Assembly: GCF_000185725.2 (NCBI RefSeq)
Contig: NZ_KI391954.1
Span: 1,274,185 to 1,338,184, forward strand
Direction of reading: 5' to 3'
DNA length: 64,000 nt
Source: Segniliparus rugosus ATCC BAA-974
Lineage (GTDB): Bacteria; Actinomycetota; Actinomycetes; Mycobacteriales; Mycobacteriaceae
Positions 55,178-64,000 of the stretch are shown here, piece by piece. Both the position numbers and the translations under genes were made by a program. Position 1 is the stretch's first letter; every line of letters begins with the position of its first letter. The notes under the pieces are model-generated. The model did not search any database. It saw only the letters and a program-made list of their open reading frames with translations, and had not been told where the DNA came from.

Positions 55178-56977
55178 GTGCGCACGCATTTGGCCGGTGA
55201 ACTGCGGGAAAGCCATATCGGGACCGATGTGGCGCTCACTGGTTGGGTCTCCCGCCGCCGAGACCACGGCGGGGTGATCTTCGTGGACTTGCGGGACAAG
55301 TCCGGTCTGGCGCAGGTCGTGTTCCGCGACGGCGACGTGCTCGAGCGCGCGCACGCCCTGCGCGCGGAGTACTGCCTGAAGATCAACGGCGTCGTCGACC
55401 GTCGGCCCGAAGGCAGCGAGAACCCCGCGCTGGGCTCCGGGGCCGTCGAAGTCGGGGTCACCAGTTTCGAGGTGCTCTCCGAGTCCGCCCCGCTGCCGTT
55501 CCCGCTGGACGAGCCCTCGGGGGAGGAGACCCGGTTCCACTACCGCTACCTCGACCTGCGCAGGCCGGAGGCGGCGCAGATCCTGCGGCTGCGCTCCACG
55601 GTCAACGCCGCCGCCCGCCAGACCCTCCTTGACCAGGGCTTCATCGAGGTGGAGACGCCGACGCTCACCAGGTCCACCCCCGAAGGGGCGCGGGACTTCA
55701 TCGTCCCCGCGCGTCTGAAGCCCGGCAACTGGTACGCCCTGCCGCAGAGCCCGCAGCTGTTCAAGCAGCTCCTCATGGTCGGCGGCGTCGAGCGGTACTT
55801 CCAGCTCGCCCGCTGCTACCGCGACGAGGACTTCCGCGCCGACCGCCAGCCCGAGTTCACGCAGCTGGACCTTGAGATGAGCTTCGTCACCCAGGACGAC
55901 GTGATCGCGCTCGCCGAAGACGTCGTCGCGGCCGTCTGGGGCCTGTTGGGCGAGGAGCCGCAGCTGCCGCTGCCCCGGATCACCTACGAGGAGGCGATGC
56001 GCAGGTACGGCTCGGACAAGCCGGATTTGCGCTTCGGGGTGGAGCTGGTGGACTGCACCGAATACTTCAAGGACACCCCGTTCCGGGTCTTCCAGGCCGA
56101 GCACGTCGGCGCGGTGGTCATGCCGGGCGGGGCGGACCAGCCGCGCCGGACGTTGGACGGCTGGCAGGATTGGGCCCGTCAGCGCGGCGCGAAAGGCCTC
56201 GCCTACGTGCTGATCGGCGATGACGGCGAACTGTCCGGCCCGGTGTCGAAGAACCTCTCGGAAGCCGAGCGCGATGGCCTGGCCGCGCATGTCGGCGCGC
56301 GGCCAGGCGACTGCGTCTTCTTCGCGGCAGGCGACGCGAAGAGCGCCAGGAGCCTGCTCGGCGCGGCCCGATGCGAGATCGCCGCGCGGCTCGGCCTGAT
56401 CGCCGATGGCCCGAAATGGGCGTTCGCCTGGGTGGTGGACTTCCCGCTCCTCGAGCCCGCCGCGCAGGCGAAGGCCGCGGGCGACGTCGCGGTCGGGGAG
56501 GGCGCGTGGACGGCGGTGCACCACGCGTTCACCGCGCCGACTGAGGAAAGCTTGGCTACTCTAGAGGCGGACCCCGGCTCCGCGCTCTCCCAAGCGTACG
56601 ACCTGGTCTGCAATGGGCATGAGATCGGTGGCGGCAGCATCCGCATCCACCGCAGGGAAGTGCAGGAGCGCGTGTTGAAGCTTATGGGATTCGACGAGGA
56701 CCGGGCGCAGGCCGCCTTCGGGTTCCTCCTCGACGCCTTCGCCTACGGCGCGCCCCCGCACGGCGGCATGGCGTTCGGCTGGGACCGGATCACCGCGCTG
56801 CTCGCGGGGGTCGACTCGATCCGCGAGGTGATCGCGTTCCCCAAGTCCGGCGGCGGACAAGACCCGTTGACCGGGGCCCCCGGCCCCATCACCCCAGCCC
56901 AGCGCGCCGAGACCGGCGTCGATTCCCGCCCGCCGGCGGCAGCGGCGCAGCCAAGTCCCGAGCCAACGAAGAAGTAG
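55178..56977 (+). CDS. aspS: aspartate--tRNA ligase (bacterial, probably nondiscriminating type)
   Basis: A class II synthetase of 599 residues. The OB-fold anticodon domain is N-terminal ([25 protein letters not shown]). Motif 1 lies around [20 protein letters not shown], motif 2 in [26 protein letters not shown], a bacterial GAD insertion about 300-420, and motif 3 in [13 protein letters not shown]. Actinobacteria often use AspRS with GatCAB to make Asn-tRNA, hence the nondiscriminating guess. The GTG at 55178 gives the family N-terminus although the frame is open earlier. Confidence 0.95.
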   Translation: MRTHLAGELRESHIGTDVALTGWVSRRRDHGGVIFVDLRDKSGLAQVVFRDGDVLERAHALRAEYCLKINGVVDRRPEGSENPALGSGAVEVGVTSFEVLSESAPLPFPLDEPSGEETRFHYRYLDLRRPEAAQILRLRSTVNAAARQTLLDQGFIEVETPTLTRSTPEGARDFIVPARLKPGNWYALPQSPQLFKQLLMVGGVERYFQLARCYRDEDFRADRQPEFTQLDLEMSFVTQDDVIALAEDVVAAVWGLLGEEPQLPLPRITYEEAMRRYGSDKPDLRFGVELVDCTEYFKDTPFRVFQAEHVGAVVMPGGADQPRRTLDGWQDWARQRGAKGLAYVLIGDDGELSGPVSKNLSEAERDGLAAHVGARPGDCVFFAAGDAKSARSLLGAARCEIAARLGLIADGPKWAFAWVVDFPLLEPAAQAKAAGDVAVGEGAWTAVHHAFTAPTEESLATLEADPGSALSQAYDLVCNGHEIGGGSIRIHRREVQERVLKLMGFDEDRAQAAFGFLLDAFAYGAPPHGGMAFGWDRITALLAGVDSIREVIAFPKSGGGQDPLTGAPGPITPAQRAETGVDSRPPAAAAQPSPEPTKK

Positions 56978-56984
56978 AAGGACG

Positions 56985-59900
56985 ATGGGGATCAAGGTCG
57001 CTCTCGAACACCACACGAGCTATCACTTCGACCGGCAGACCGCCGTCTACCCGCACGTGGTCCGGCTCCGGCCCGCTCCCCATACCCGCACCAAGATCGA
57101 GGCGTACTCGCTGACCGTCCACCCCGGCCAGCACTTCTTGAACTGGCAGCAGGACCCGTTCGGCAACTTCCTGGCCCGCGCGGTGTTCCCGGAGCGGGCG
57201 GACGGGATCTCGTTCACCGTCTCGCTCGTCGCCGACCTCACCCCGATCAACCCCTTCGAGTTCTTCGTGGAGGATTACGCGGAGCACTTCGGTTTCACCT
57301 ACCCGAAGGTGCTCGCGGCCTCGCTTTCCCCGTACCGGCGGCGGGTGAACGACGCGGACGCGGGCTCCGGCCCCGGCGAGCTCGTCCAAGCCTTCGTGAA
57401 GCGGTTCGCGAGCCCTGGGCGCATCAGGACCATCGAGCACCTCTCGGCGATCAACGCCGCGCTGAGCGAGGAGATCGGCTACAGCGTCCGGATGGAGGCC
57501 GGGGTGCAGACTCCCGAGCACACGCTGCGCAGCAAGATCGGTTCCTGCCGGGATTCGGGTTGGCTCCTGGTCTCGGTCCTGCGCGAGCTGGGCTACGCGG
57601 CCAGGTTCGTCTCCGGCTACCTCGTGCAGCTCACCGCCGACCTGCCCGCGCTGGACGGCCCGTCCGGGCCGACTGCGGACTTCACCGACCTGCACGCCTG
57701 GACCGAGGTCTTCCTCCCCGGCGCGGGCTGGGTCGGCCTGGACCCGACCTCCGGGCTGTTCGCCGCGGAAGGGCACATCCCGCTCGCGGCGGCCCCCGAG
57801 CCCGCGCTCGCGGCCCCGATCGAGGGGGCGACGGACAAATGCGAGGTCTCCTTCGAGTTCTCGAACACGGTCCGGCGCATCCACGAGGATCCGAGGGTCA
57901 CCCTCCCGTACACGGACGAGCAATGGAAGTCCGTGTACGAGCTGGGGCTCGCCGTCGACCAGCGGCTGAAAGACGAGGACGTGCGGCTGACGATGGGCGG
58001 CGAGCCGACGTTCGTCTCCGTGGACGACCGCGTCTCGCCGGAATGGACCACGGCGGCGGACGGGCCGCACAAGCGGGAGCGGGCCGAAGAGCTCGCCCGG
58101 CGCGTGCGCGACCACCTCGCGCAGGGCGCGCTGCTCTCGCACACCCAGGGCAAGTGGTATCCGGGGGAGGAGCTGCCGAGGTGGAACATCGGCCTGCATT
58201 GGCGGACGGACGGGGAGCCGGTGTGGTCGGACGCGTCGCTGCTCGCCAAGCCGTGGGAGCCCGCGCCCCGCGCGATCGACCCCGAGGAGTCCGCGAAGCT
58301 GGCCGAGCAGTTCGCCCAGCGCCTCGCCGCGCAGCTCGGGCTCGCCGCAGAGGCCGCCCAAGCCGCGTACGAGGACCCGCTCGCGCAGTTGCAACGGGCG
58401 CTGAGCCTCCCGGAGGGGGATCCGTCTGACCTTGCGCTCGACCTCGGCCCCGACGTCGACTCGCCGGAGGCCAGGGCGAAGCTCGTCGAGATCCTCAACG
58501 CCAGGGCGAGCCTGCCGGCCGCGTACGTCATGCCGCTCGAGCCGTCGTGGGACGGGAACGGCTGGGCGAGCGCGGTGTGGAAGACCCGACGGGGCCGGAT
58601 CGTCCTCGCCGAAGGGGATTCGCCCGCGGGCCTGCGCCTGCCGCTCGACTCGGTCGGCTGGTCCCCGGCGGCGCAGTTCCCGCCCGCCGACCCCACGGTG
58701 AAGCGGCCCAAGCTGCCCAAGCCGGAAGAGCGCGAGCCGCGCCCGCAGTCCTCCGAGCCGCCGCCCCCCGCGAGCCTGTCCGGAGCCTCCACCACGGCCT
58801 TGGTGGCCGAGGTCCGCAACGGGCATCTGCACGTCTTCCTGCCGCCGCTGCCGACCGCCGAGGCGTACGTCGACCTCGTCGGAGCCGTGGAGGGCACCGC
58901 CCGCGAGCTTGGCGTCCCGGTCGTGCTGGAAGGGTACGACCCGCCGTCGGACGCCCGCCTGAAGTTCATGTCGATCACCCCGGACCCCGGCGTCATCGAG
59001 GTGAACGTCCCCCCGGTGGGCAGCTTCGAGGAGCAGACCGAGCTGCTGGAGAGCCTCTACGAGCAGGCCCGCCTCGCCCGGCTGTCCACCGAGTCTTTCG
59101 ACTTCGACGGCACGCACACCGGCACGGGCGGCGGCAACCACATCACGGTCGGCGGCTCGACCCCGAGCGACTCGCCGCTCCTGCGCCGTCCTGACTTGTT
59201 GGTGTCCCTGCTGACGTACTGGCAGCGCCACCCTGCTCTCTCCTACCTCTTCTCCGGGCGGTTCGTCGGACCGACCTCGCAGGCCCCAAGGGCGGACGAG
59301 GGGCGGCCCGAGTCGCTCTACGAGATGGAGGTCGCCTTCGCCGAGCTCGACAGGATCGCGCGGTCCGGCGACTTCCAGCCCTGGCAAGTGGACCGGGCGC
59401 TGCGCCACCTGCTCACGGACCTGACCGGCAACACCCACCGTGCGGAGTTCTGCATCGACAAGCTCTACAGCCCGGACTCCACCCGAGGCCGCCTTGGCCT
59501 GTTGGAGCTGCGCGGCTTCGAGATGCCGCCGCATCCGAAGATGGCCCTCGTGCAGTCCTTGCTGGTGCGCTCCCTCGTCGCGAAGTTCTGGGAACAGCCG
59601 CTGCGCGCGCCGCTGACCCGGCACGGCTCCGCCTTGCACGGGCGCTACCTCCTGCCGCACTACACCATCGCGGACGCGGCGGAGATCGTTTCGGACCTGC
59701 GCAGCTCGGGCATCGAGTTCCAGCAGTCCTGGCTGGAGCCGTTCACCGAGTTCCGCTTCCCCCGGATCGGCTCGGTGGTCGTCGGCGGGGCCGAGCTGGA
59801 GCTTCGGACGGCCATCGAGCCGTGGCACGTCCTCGGCGAGGAGGCGACCGGGAGCGGCACCGCGCGGTACGTGGACTCCTCGGTGGAGCGCCTGCAGATC

Positions 59901-60332
59901 AAGCTCGTCGGAGCCGACCCCGGTCGCTTCATCGCCACCTGCAACGGCATCCCCGTCCCTTTGCGACAGACGGAGAAAGAGGACGTCCAGGTCGCAGGGG
60001 TCCGCTATCGGGCCTGGCAGCCGCCGAGCGCGCTGCACCCGACGATCACTGTCGACTCGCCGCTGAGATTCGAGCTGATCGACCGCTACTCCGGGCATTC
60101 GCTCGGCGGGGCGACCTACCACGTGGTGCACCCCGGCGGCATCGCCTACGACGACCCGCCTGTGAACTCTGCCACCGCGCAGTCGCGCCGGATCGGCAGG
60201 TTCGAGCCGATGAGCATCACTCCTGGAGCCGTCGACCTGGGCAAAATCGCGGAGATCGCCGCTCGGATAGCCGTCGACACCGGGGCACCGGGCATCCTGG
60301 ACATGCGCAGAGCACGGACGGTGCTCCGGTAA
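56985..60332 (+). CDS. large transglutaminase-like protein with DUF2126
   Basis: A 1115-residue protein. The N-terminal half has a transglutaminase N-domain and a papain-like core with a Cys in GSCRDSGWLLVSVLRELGY, His in DLHAWTEVFLPGAGW and Asp in GLDPTSG. The C-terminal half is the DUF2126-type region (VNVPPVGSFEEQTELLESLYEQARL, GTGGGNHITVGG, RHGSALHGRYLLPHYT). Related to Rv2566. It lies 7 bp after aspS and heads a three-gene cluster with the ATP-grasp and small transglutaminase genes, thought to make or cleave peptide or isopeptide bonds on an unknown product. Confidence 0.9.
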   Translation: MGIKVALEHHTSYHFDRQTAVYPHVVRLRPAPHTRTKIEAYSLTVHPGQHFLNWQQDPFGNFLARAVFPERADGISFTVSLVADLTPINPFEFFVEDYAEHFGFTYPKVLAASLSPYRRRVNDADAGSGPGELVQAFVKRFASPGRIRTIEHLSAINAALSEEIGYSVRMEAGVQTPEHTLRSKIGSCRDSGWLLVSVLRELGYAARFVSGYLVQLTADLPALDGPSGPTADFTDLHAWTEVFLPGAGWVGLDPTSGLFAAEGHIPLAAAPEPALAAPIEGATDKCEVSFEFSNTVRRIHEDPRVTLPYTDEQWKSVYELGLAVDQRLKDEDVRLTMGGEPTFVSVDDRVSPEWTTAADGPHKRERAEELARRVRDHLAQGALLSHTQGKWYPGEELPRWNIGLHWRTDGEPVWSDASLLAKPWEPAPRAIDPEESAKLAEQFAQRLAAQLGLAAEAAQAAYEDPLAQLQRALSLPEGDPSDLALDLGPDVDSPEARAKLVEILNARASLPAAYVMPLEPSWDGNGWASAVWKTRRGRIVLAEGDSPAGLRLPLDSVGWSPAAQFPPADPTVKRPKLPKPEEREPRPQSSEPPPPASLSGASTTALVAEVRNGHLHVFLPPLPTAEAYVDLVGAVEGTARELGVPVVLEGYDPPSDARLKFMSITPDPGVIEVNVPPVGSFEEQTELLESLYEQARLARLSTESFDFDGTHTGTGGGNHITVGGSTPSDSPLLRRPDLLVSLLTYWQRHPALSYLFSGRFVGPTSQAPRADEGRPESLYEMEVAFAELDRIARSGDFQPWQVDRALRHLLTDLTGNTHRAEFCIDKLYSPDSTRGRLGLLELRGFEMPPHPKMALVQSLLVRSLVAKFWEQPLRAPLTRHGSALHGRYLLPHYTIADAAEIVSDLRSSGIEFQQSWLEPFTEFRFPRIGSVVVGGAELELRTAIEPWHVLGEEATGSGTARYVDSSVERLQIKLVGADPGRFIATCNGIPVPLRQTEKEDVQVAGVRYRAWQPPSALHPTITVDSPLRFELIDRYSGHSLGGATYHVVHPGGIAYDDPPVNSATAQSRRIGRFEPMSITPGAVDLGKIAEIAARIAVDTGAPGILDMRRARTVLR

Positions 60333-60343
60333 ATTCGACCAAC

Positions 60344-63013
60344 ATGAGTCCGACCGGCTTGGGGCCGCAAGCGCAACAAGTTTTGTTCGGGGAAGCTTCG
60401 GAGGGATACGACGAGCTGACCGACGACGAGGGGCAGCCGCGTGCCCATTGGTCGGAGCTGATCGCCTCGCTCGCGCCGCTGGGGCCGGCGGGCCTGGAGC
60501 GGATGCGCGCCAGGGTGGCCCGCCAAGTCGACAACGACGGCATCACCTACAACCCGGTGGGCGCGCCCGCCCTCTCGACCGCGCGGGGCGGGCCGGGGGC
60601 CGAGAAACAGGCCCCGGTCCACGGCGGACCTGCGCCGTGGCCGCTGGACCCGGTCCCGCTGGTGGTGTCCGCGCAGGACTGGGCCGTGCTGGAGGAGGGC
60701 CTCGCCCAACGCGCAAGGCTCTTCGTCGCGCTGCTCGCAGACCTCTACGGGCCGCAGCGGATCCTGGAGCAGGGCGTCCTCCCGCCGGAACTCGTGTTCG
60801 CGCACCGGGGCTACCTGCGCATGGCGTTGCAGGCCCCGTCGCCGGAGAAGCCGGTGTTTTTGCACGCGGTGGAGCTGGGCCGGGGGCCGTCCGGCGAATT
60901 CGTCGTCCACGCCGACCGCACGCAGGCTCCTTCGGGCATCGGGTACGCCGTCGCGGGACGACGGGTGCTGATGCGCACCGCGCCCGGCGTGTTCCAGGCG
61001 GTCGGCCCCCGCTCGCTCGGGCCGTTCGTCCAGGAGCTGAGGCTCGCGCTGATCGAGGCGGCCCCGGCGGGGGCTGAGGATCCGACGGTCGTGGTGCTCT
61101 CGCCCGGCGTCGGGTCGGAGACCGCGTTCGACCAGGCGCACCTCGCGCTCATCATGGGCTTCCCCCTCGTCCAGGCCGCGGACCTGATGGTCCGCGAGGG
61201 CAAGGTGTGGATGCGCTCGTTGGGGACGCTCAAACGCGTCGACGTGATCCTGCGCCGGGTCGACTCGCAGTACGTCGACCCGCTGGATCTGCGCCCAGAC
61301 TCACAGCTCGGCGTCCCCGGCCTGGTGGAAGCGGCGAACCGGGGCACGGTGACCGTGGTCAACTCCATCGGCTCCGGCGTGCTGGAGAACCCCGCGCTCG
61401 CGGTGTTCCTCCCGCAGCTCGCGCGGGCGCTCTTGGACGAGGAGCTTCTTTTGGACAGCGCCGCCGTGCTGTGGGGCGGGCGACCGACCGACCGGGCGAA
61501 GCTCGCCGAGGACTGCGCCGAACTCGTCATCCGGGACGTGGTGACCGGGGCCGCGCAGCCCGGCGCGGCGTTGTCCGCCGAGGGCCGCGAGAAGTTCGCG
61601 AGGCAGTTGGCCGCCGAGCCGTGGCGCTGGGTCGGCCAGCTGCCGATGGGCTTGGGCTCCGCCCCGGTGATCCCCGACTCCAGAGGCTCGGAGGCCGAAG
61701 ACGGGCCGACGTTGTTGGAAGGTGCCCCGGTGCTGCTCCGGTGCTTCACCGTGGCGCACGGCAACCGCCAGGTGGTGCTGCCCGGCGGGCTCGGCCAGGT
61801 CATGGCGCGGGGCAAGGTCCAGGGCTTGCCGGTCTCCACCGCGACGAAAGACATCTGGGTGGCCCAGCCCGCGACAGGGGCCGCGCGCGGGAAACAGCAG
61901 TCCGAGCAGGGCGCGCGGGTGGTGGCGATGGACGTGCCGCAGCCCAGCCCGCCGGAGGCCCGCGCGGATGAGACGGTCACCTCCCCGCGCGTGCTCGCCG
62001 ACCTGTTCTGGATCGGGCGGTACGGGGAGCGGGCCGAGGCGCTGGCCAGGCTGCTCATCGTGATCCGCGAGCGGCTGCAGGAGCAGCGCTCGTCCAGCGG
62101 CCCCGACGTGCCGTTCGCCGAGCCGCTGCAGTCGTTGTTCGGTGCGGTGCCGCAGGTGACCGCCGGACCGGAGTATGGAGCCGAGATCGGCGTGGAGTTC
62201 GGGCTGCGGGAGCTGCGGTCCTTCACCTTCGACCGGGAGCGCTCTGGTTCGCTCGCCCAGTCCGTCGACCGGCTCGGCAACGCGGCGCAAGGGGTGCGGG
62301 ACCAGTTGTCAGTGGACACCTGGATGGTCCTCGCCGACCTCGAACGCGCTTTGGAGCAGCCACTGCAGCAGAGTTCGCAGATCTCGTGGGCGGACGAGAT
62401 CGTGCAGCTGTCGATCGCGCAGTCCCAGGTCCTCGCGGGCATGCTCGCCCTCTCGGGCCTCGCGGCGGAGTCGATGGTGCACGATCCCGGCTGGCGGCTG
62501 ATGGACATCGGCAAGCGCATCGAGCGGGCGTTGCAGCTGACCGCGTTGGTGCGGGCCACGCTGGTGAAACAGTACGAGCCCGACGTGGAGCGCCCGCTGA
62601 CCGAGGCGGTGCTCTCCTCGGTGGAGTCCGCCGTGATCTATCGGCGCAGGCATCATCTGCGCGTCCGGGTGAGCACCGTCGCCGAGCTGCTCTTCTTCGA
62701 CGTCGACAATCCCCGCTCGCTGCTCTACCAGCTCGAAGCGCTGCGCCGGAACCTGATGGCGCTGCCGGACGCGGCCCGCTCCACCCGGGCCGAGCACGCG
62801 TTGGAGTCCCTGTTCAGCCTGTTGCGGCGAATCGAGCCGGACGAGCTGGAGCGGGTTTCCCCCGAGGGGGAGCGCGCGGCGCTGGCCCAGTGGCTGACCG
62901 CCGTGCACACCGGGCTCGGGGATCTCGCGACGGTGATCGAGCGCTCGCGGCTCACCCCGCCGAGCCAGATGCGCCCGCTGTGGGCCGGGTCGAAGGAGCA
63001 GTCATGGAATTGA
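60344..63013 (+). CDS. circularly permuted ATP-grasp plus alpha-E domain protein
   Basis: An 889-residue fusion. The first ~520 residues are a circularly permuted ATP-grasp (DUF404/407 type; PVPLVVSAQDWAVLEEGLAQR, FAHRGYLRMALQ, VYVDPLDLR-like RVDSQYVDPLDLR, RGKVQGLPVSTATKD). The rest (from about 545) is the helical alpha-E domain (SPRVLADLFWIGRYGERAEALARLL, EYGAEIG, MVHDPGWRLMDIGKRIERALQLTALVR). The family is predicted to form amide bonds (amidoligase). Related to Rv2567. A TAAATT hexamer (60330-60335) 8 nt before the ATG may be an internal promoter. Its end overlaps the next gene by 10 bp. Confidence 0.9.
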   Translation: MSPTGLGPQAQQVLFGEASEGYDELTDDEGQPRAHWSELIASLAPLGPAGLERMRARVARQVDNDGITYNPVGAPALSTARGGPGAEKQAPVHGGPAPWPLDPVPLVVSAQDWAVLEEGLAQRARLFVALLADLYGPQRILEQGVLPPELVFAHRGYLRMALQAPSPEKPVFLHAVELGRGPSGEFVVHADRTQAPSGIGYAVAGRRVLMRTAPGVFQAVGPRSLGPFVQELRLALIEAAPAGAEDPTVVVLSPGVGSETAFDQAHLALIMGFPLVQAADLMVREGKVWMRSLGTLKRVDVILRRVDSQYVDPLDLRPDSQLGVPGLVEAANRGTVTVVNSIGSGVLENPALAVFLPQLARALLDEELLLDSAAVLWGGRPTDRAKLAEDCAELVIRDVVTGAAQPGAALSAEGREKFARQLAAEPWRWVGQLPMGLGSAPVIPDSRGSEAEDGPTLLEGAPVLLRCFTVAHGNRQVVLPGGLGQVMARGKVQGLPVSTATKDIWVAQPATGAARGKQQSEQGARVVAMDVPQPSPPEARADETVTSPRVLADLFWIGRYGERAEALARLLIVIRERLQEQRSSSGPDVPFAEPLQSLFGAVPQVTAGPEYGAEIGVEFGLRELRSFTFDRERSGSLAQSVDRLGNAAQGVRDQLSVDTWMVLADLERALEQPLQQSSQISWADEIVQLSIAQSQVLAGMLALSGLAAESMVHDPGWRLMDIGKRIERALQLTALVRATLVKQYEPDVERPLTEAVLSSVESAVIYRRRHHLRVRVSTVAELLFFDVDNPRSLLYQLEALRRNLMALPDAARSTRAEHALESLFSLLRRIEPDELERVSPEGERAALAQWLTAVHTGLGDLATVIERSRLTPPSQMRPLWAGSKEQSWN

Positions 63014-63897
63014 CCCGCGAACCGGGGGAGCGGCTGTACCAGGTGGTCCACCGCACCGTGTACGAGTACGACGACGATGTGACCTCGTCCTACGGGCGGG
63101 GCTTTTTGTGCCCGAGGGAGTTCTCGGGCCAGCGAAGGCTCTCGCACGCCGTGACGGTGTACCCCACCCCGGAGGACCAGTCCACCGGGGTGGACGCCTT
63201 CGGCAACCACGACCTGTACTTCCACGTCACCGAGACCCATCGCAGGCTCGTCGTCGACGCCGCCTCCCAGGTCGCCGTCCGCGCCGAATGCTCCGACTGG
63301 GCGGACTGGGACGACCGGGCGGAATGGGAGGACGTGCGCCTCCGCCTCGCGCAGGAGCCCCTCGCCCAGCAGTACGTCCTCGACCTGGACCCCCCGGAGA
63401 TCACTGACGAGGTGCTGGACTGGGCCGCGCCCATCTTCGCGCCGCGCAGGCCCCTGATCGACGTGGTCGCCGAGCTGACGCACCGCATCAACACCGAGCT
63501 GCGCTACACGCAGGGCTCGACGACGGTGAGCACTAAAGTCGCCTCCGCGCTGGCCCAGCGCTCCGGGGTGTGCCAGGACTTCGCCCGCCTCGCCGTCGCC
63601 TGCCTGCGCGGACACGGGTTGGCGGCCAGGTACGTCTCGGGCTACTTGCTCACCAACCCGCCGCCGGGGCAGCCCAAGCTGGTGGGGGCCGACGCGACGC
63701 ACGCGTGGGCCGCCGTGAGCTTCGGGCGGGGCAGATGGCTCGCCTTCGACCCGACGAACGACAAGCTCGTGAACGACGAGTACGTCACCTGCGCCTGGGG
63801 CAGGGACTACGCGGACGTGCCGCCGCTGCGCGGCGTGATCTACTCGGAGGCCAAGAGCAGCACCATCGGGGTCTCCGTCGACGTGGCGGAGCTGTAG
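63004..63897 (+). CDS. transglutaminase family protein
   Basis: A 297-residue papain-fold enzyme. A beta-sandwich N-domain (YQVVHRTVYEYDDDVTSSYGRGFLCPRE) precedes the transglutaminase core. The catalytic triad is visible as Cys in SGVCQDFARLAVACLR, His in DATHAWAAV and Asp in AFDPTND. It is related to Rv2569c and is the third part of the ATP-grasp cluster. It could be a peptidase or ligase partner acting on the ATP-grasp product. Confidence 0.92.
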   Translation: MELTREPGERLYQVVHRTVYEYDDDVTSSYGRGFLCPREFSGQRRLSHAVTVYPTPEDQSTGVDAFGNHDLYFHVTETHRRLVVDAASQVAVRAECSDWADWDDRAEWEDVRLRLAQEPLAQQYVLDLDPPEITDEVLDWAAPIFAPRRPLIDVVAELTHRINTELRYTQGSTTVSTKVASALAQRSGVCQDFARLAVACLRGHGLAARYVSGYLLTNPPPGQPKLVGADATHAWAAVSFGRGRWLAFDPTNDKLVNDEYVTCAWGRDYADVPPLRGVIYSEAKSSTIGVSVDVAEL

Positions 63898-63925
63898 GCG
63901 CGAGCGCCGCGGAAGGAGGACGGCG

Positions 63926-64000
63926 ATGGCGGGGGAGACGGGTCCGCGTGTTCTTCATGGCGCGGATAACCGGCTTTGCGCACCGCCGACGGAGCGCTGA
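63926..64000 (+). CDS. possible 24-residue small protein
   Basis: An ATG at 63926 is preceded by GGAAGGAGG with 5 nt spacing, the strongest ribosome site in the window. It opens a 24-codon frame (MAGETGPRVLHGADNRLCAP...) that closes with TGA at the last base. It is 28 bp after the transglutaminase stop. No similarity can be judged. It could be a genuine small gene or a leader peptide for a gene to the right. Confidence 0.35.
   Translation: MAGETGPRVLHGADNRLCAPPTER

Noticed and set aside
56889-60131. 1080-residue open frame on the minus strand
   Set aside because: It is antisense to the transglutaminase gene in high-GC DNA, has shadow-like composition (R, G, D, V, L, P) and no domain.

Overview
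The window is high-GC actinobacterial DNA, and gene order points to Mycobacteriales. valS-folC-DUF4233-ndk-rne-rplU-rpmA-obg-proB, prfB-ftsE-ftsX-smpB-ssrA and hisN-fadE24-fadE23 all follow the order known from Mycobacterium. A DosR/DosS-type two-component pair and a mycobacterial-type tmRNA tag (ADSTQRDYALAA) agree with this. A Segniliparus-like genome would fit, but the genus is inference. Many genes have a TANNNT -10 hexamer 6-9 nt before the start codon, so leaderless mRNAs look common.

Layout. 1-13.8 kb: translation, nucleotide and RNA housekeeping operons (valS to proB), interrupted by a flavin monooxygenase and two unknown genes. 13.8-15.1 kb: a glyoxalase-fold protein and a GlsB-like membrane protein separated by a perfect 55-bp palindrome. 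15.1-19.8 kb: three acyl-CoA dehydrogenases (two are tandem duplicates) and hisN. 20.3-25.2 kb: an array of four paralogous proteins of the COG3687/PF10118 type. Each carries a complete ferritin-like di-iron ligand pattern (E...ExxH...E...ExxH), and a ferredoxin-reductase gene follows. 25.4-30 kb: prfB, ftsEX, an unknown gene, smpB and tmRNA. 29.97-31.74 kb: a small island bounded by 25-bp direct repeats of the tmRNA 3' end.

31.8-36.2 kb: a lysoplasmalogenase-like gene, then a leftward sulfide/persulfide operon. That operon has a CstR-like repressor, a DsbA-like reductase with a CPYS site, a small Cys-rich protein, a sulfide:quinone oxidoreductase and a DoxD/DoxA protein, with a deletion remnant of an mmpL gene inside it. 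36.3-40.5 kb: a fifth di-iron paralogue, a TetR regulator, an SDR and a Baeyer-Villiger-type monooxygenase. 40.5-45.4 kb: a DoxX protein and a type VII secretion-like cassette (WXG100 protein, alpha/beta hydrolase, lipoprotein) plus an EspG-like protein. 45.5-51.4 kb: a tandem universal stress protein, DevR/DevS, a deazaflavin (F420)-type oxidoreductase and EfeO/EfeB. 51.5-55 kb: a secreted phospholipase C-like enzyme, an MFS exporter and a His/Trp/Asp-rich secreted protein. 55.2-64 kb: aspS and the conserved transglutaminase / ATP-grasp-alpha-E / transglutaminase cluster.

The most interesting unit is the di-iron family. Four tandem copies with a dedicated electron-transfer protein and one dispersed copy 11 kb away share a 17-bp palindromic operator candidate (TGCTACC-N3-GGTAGCA type) at nearly the same distance from the start codon. 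This suggests one regulon and an oxygenase or oxidase function that family naming (metal-dependent hydrolase) does not convey.
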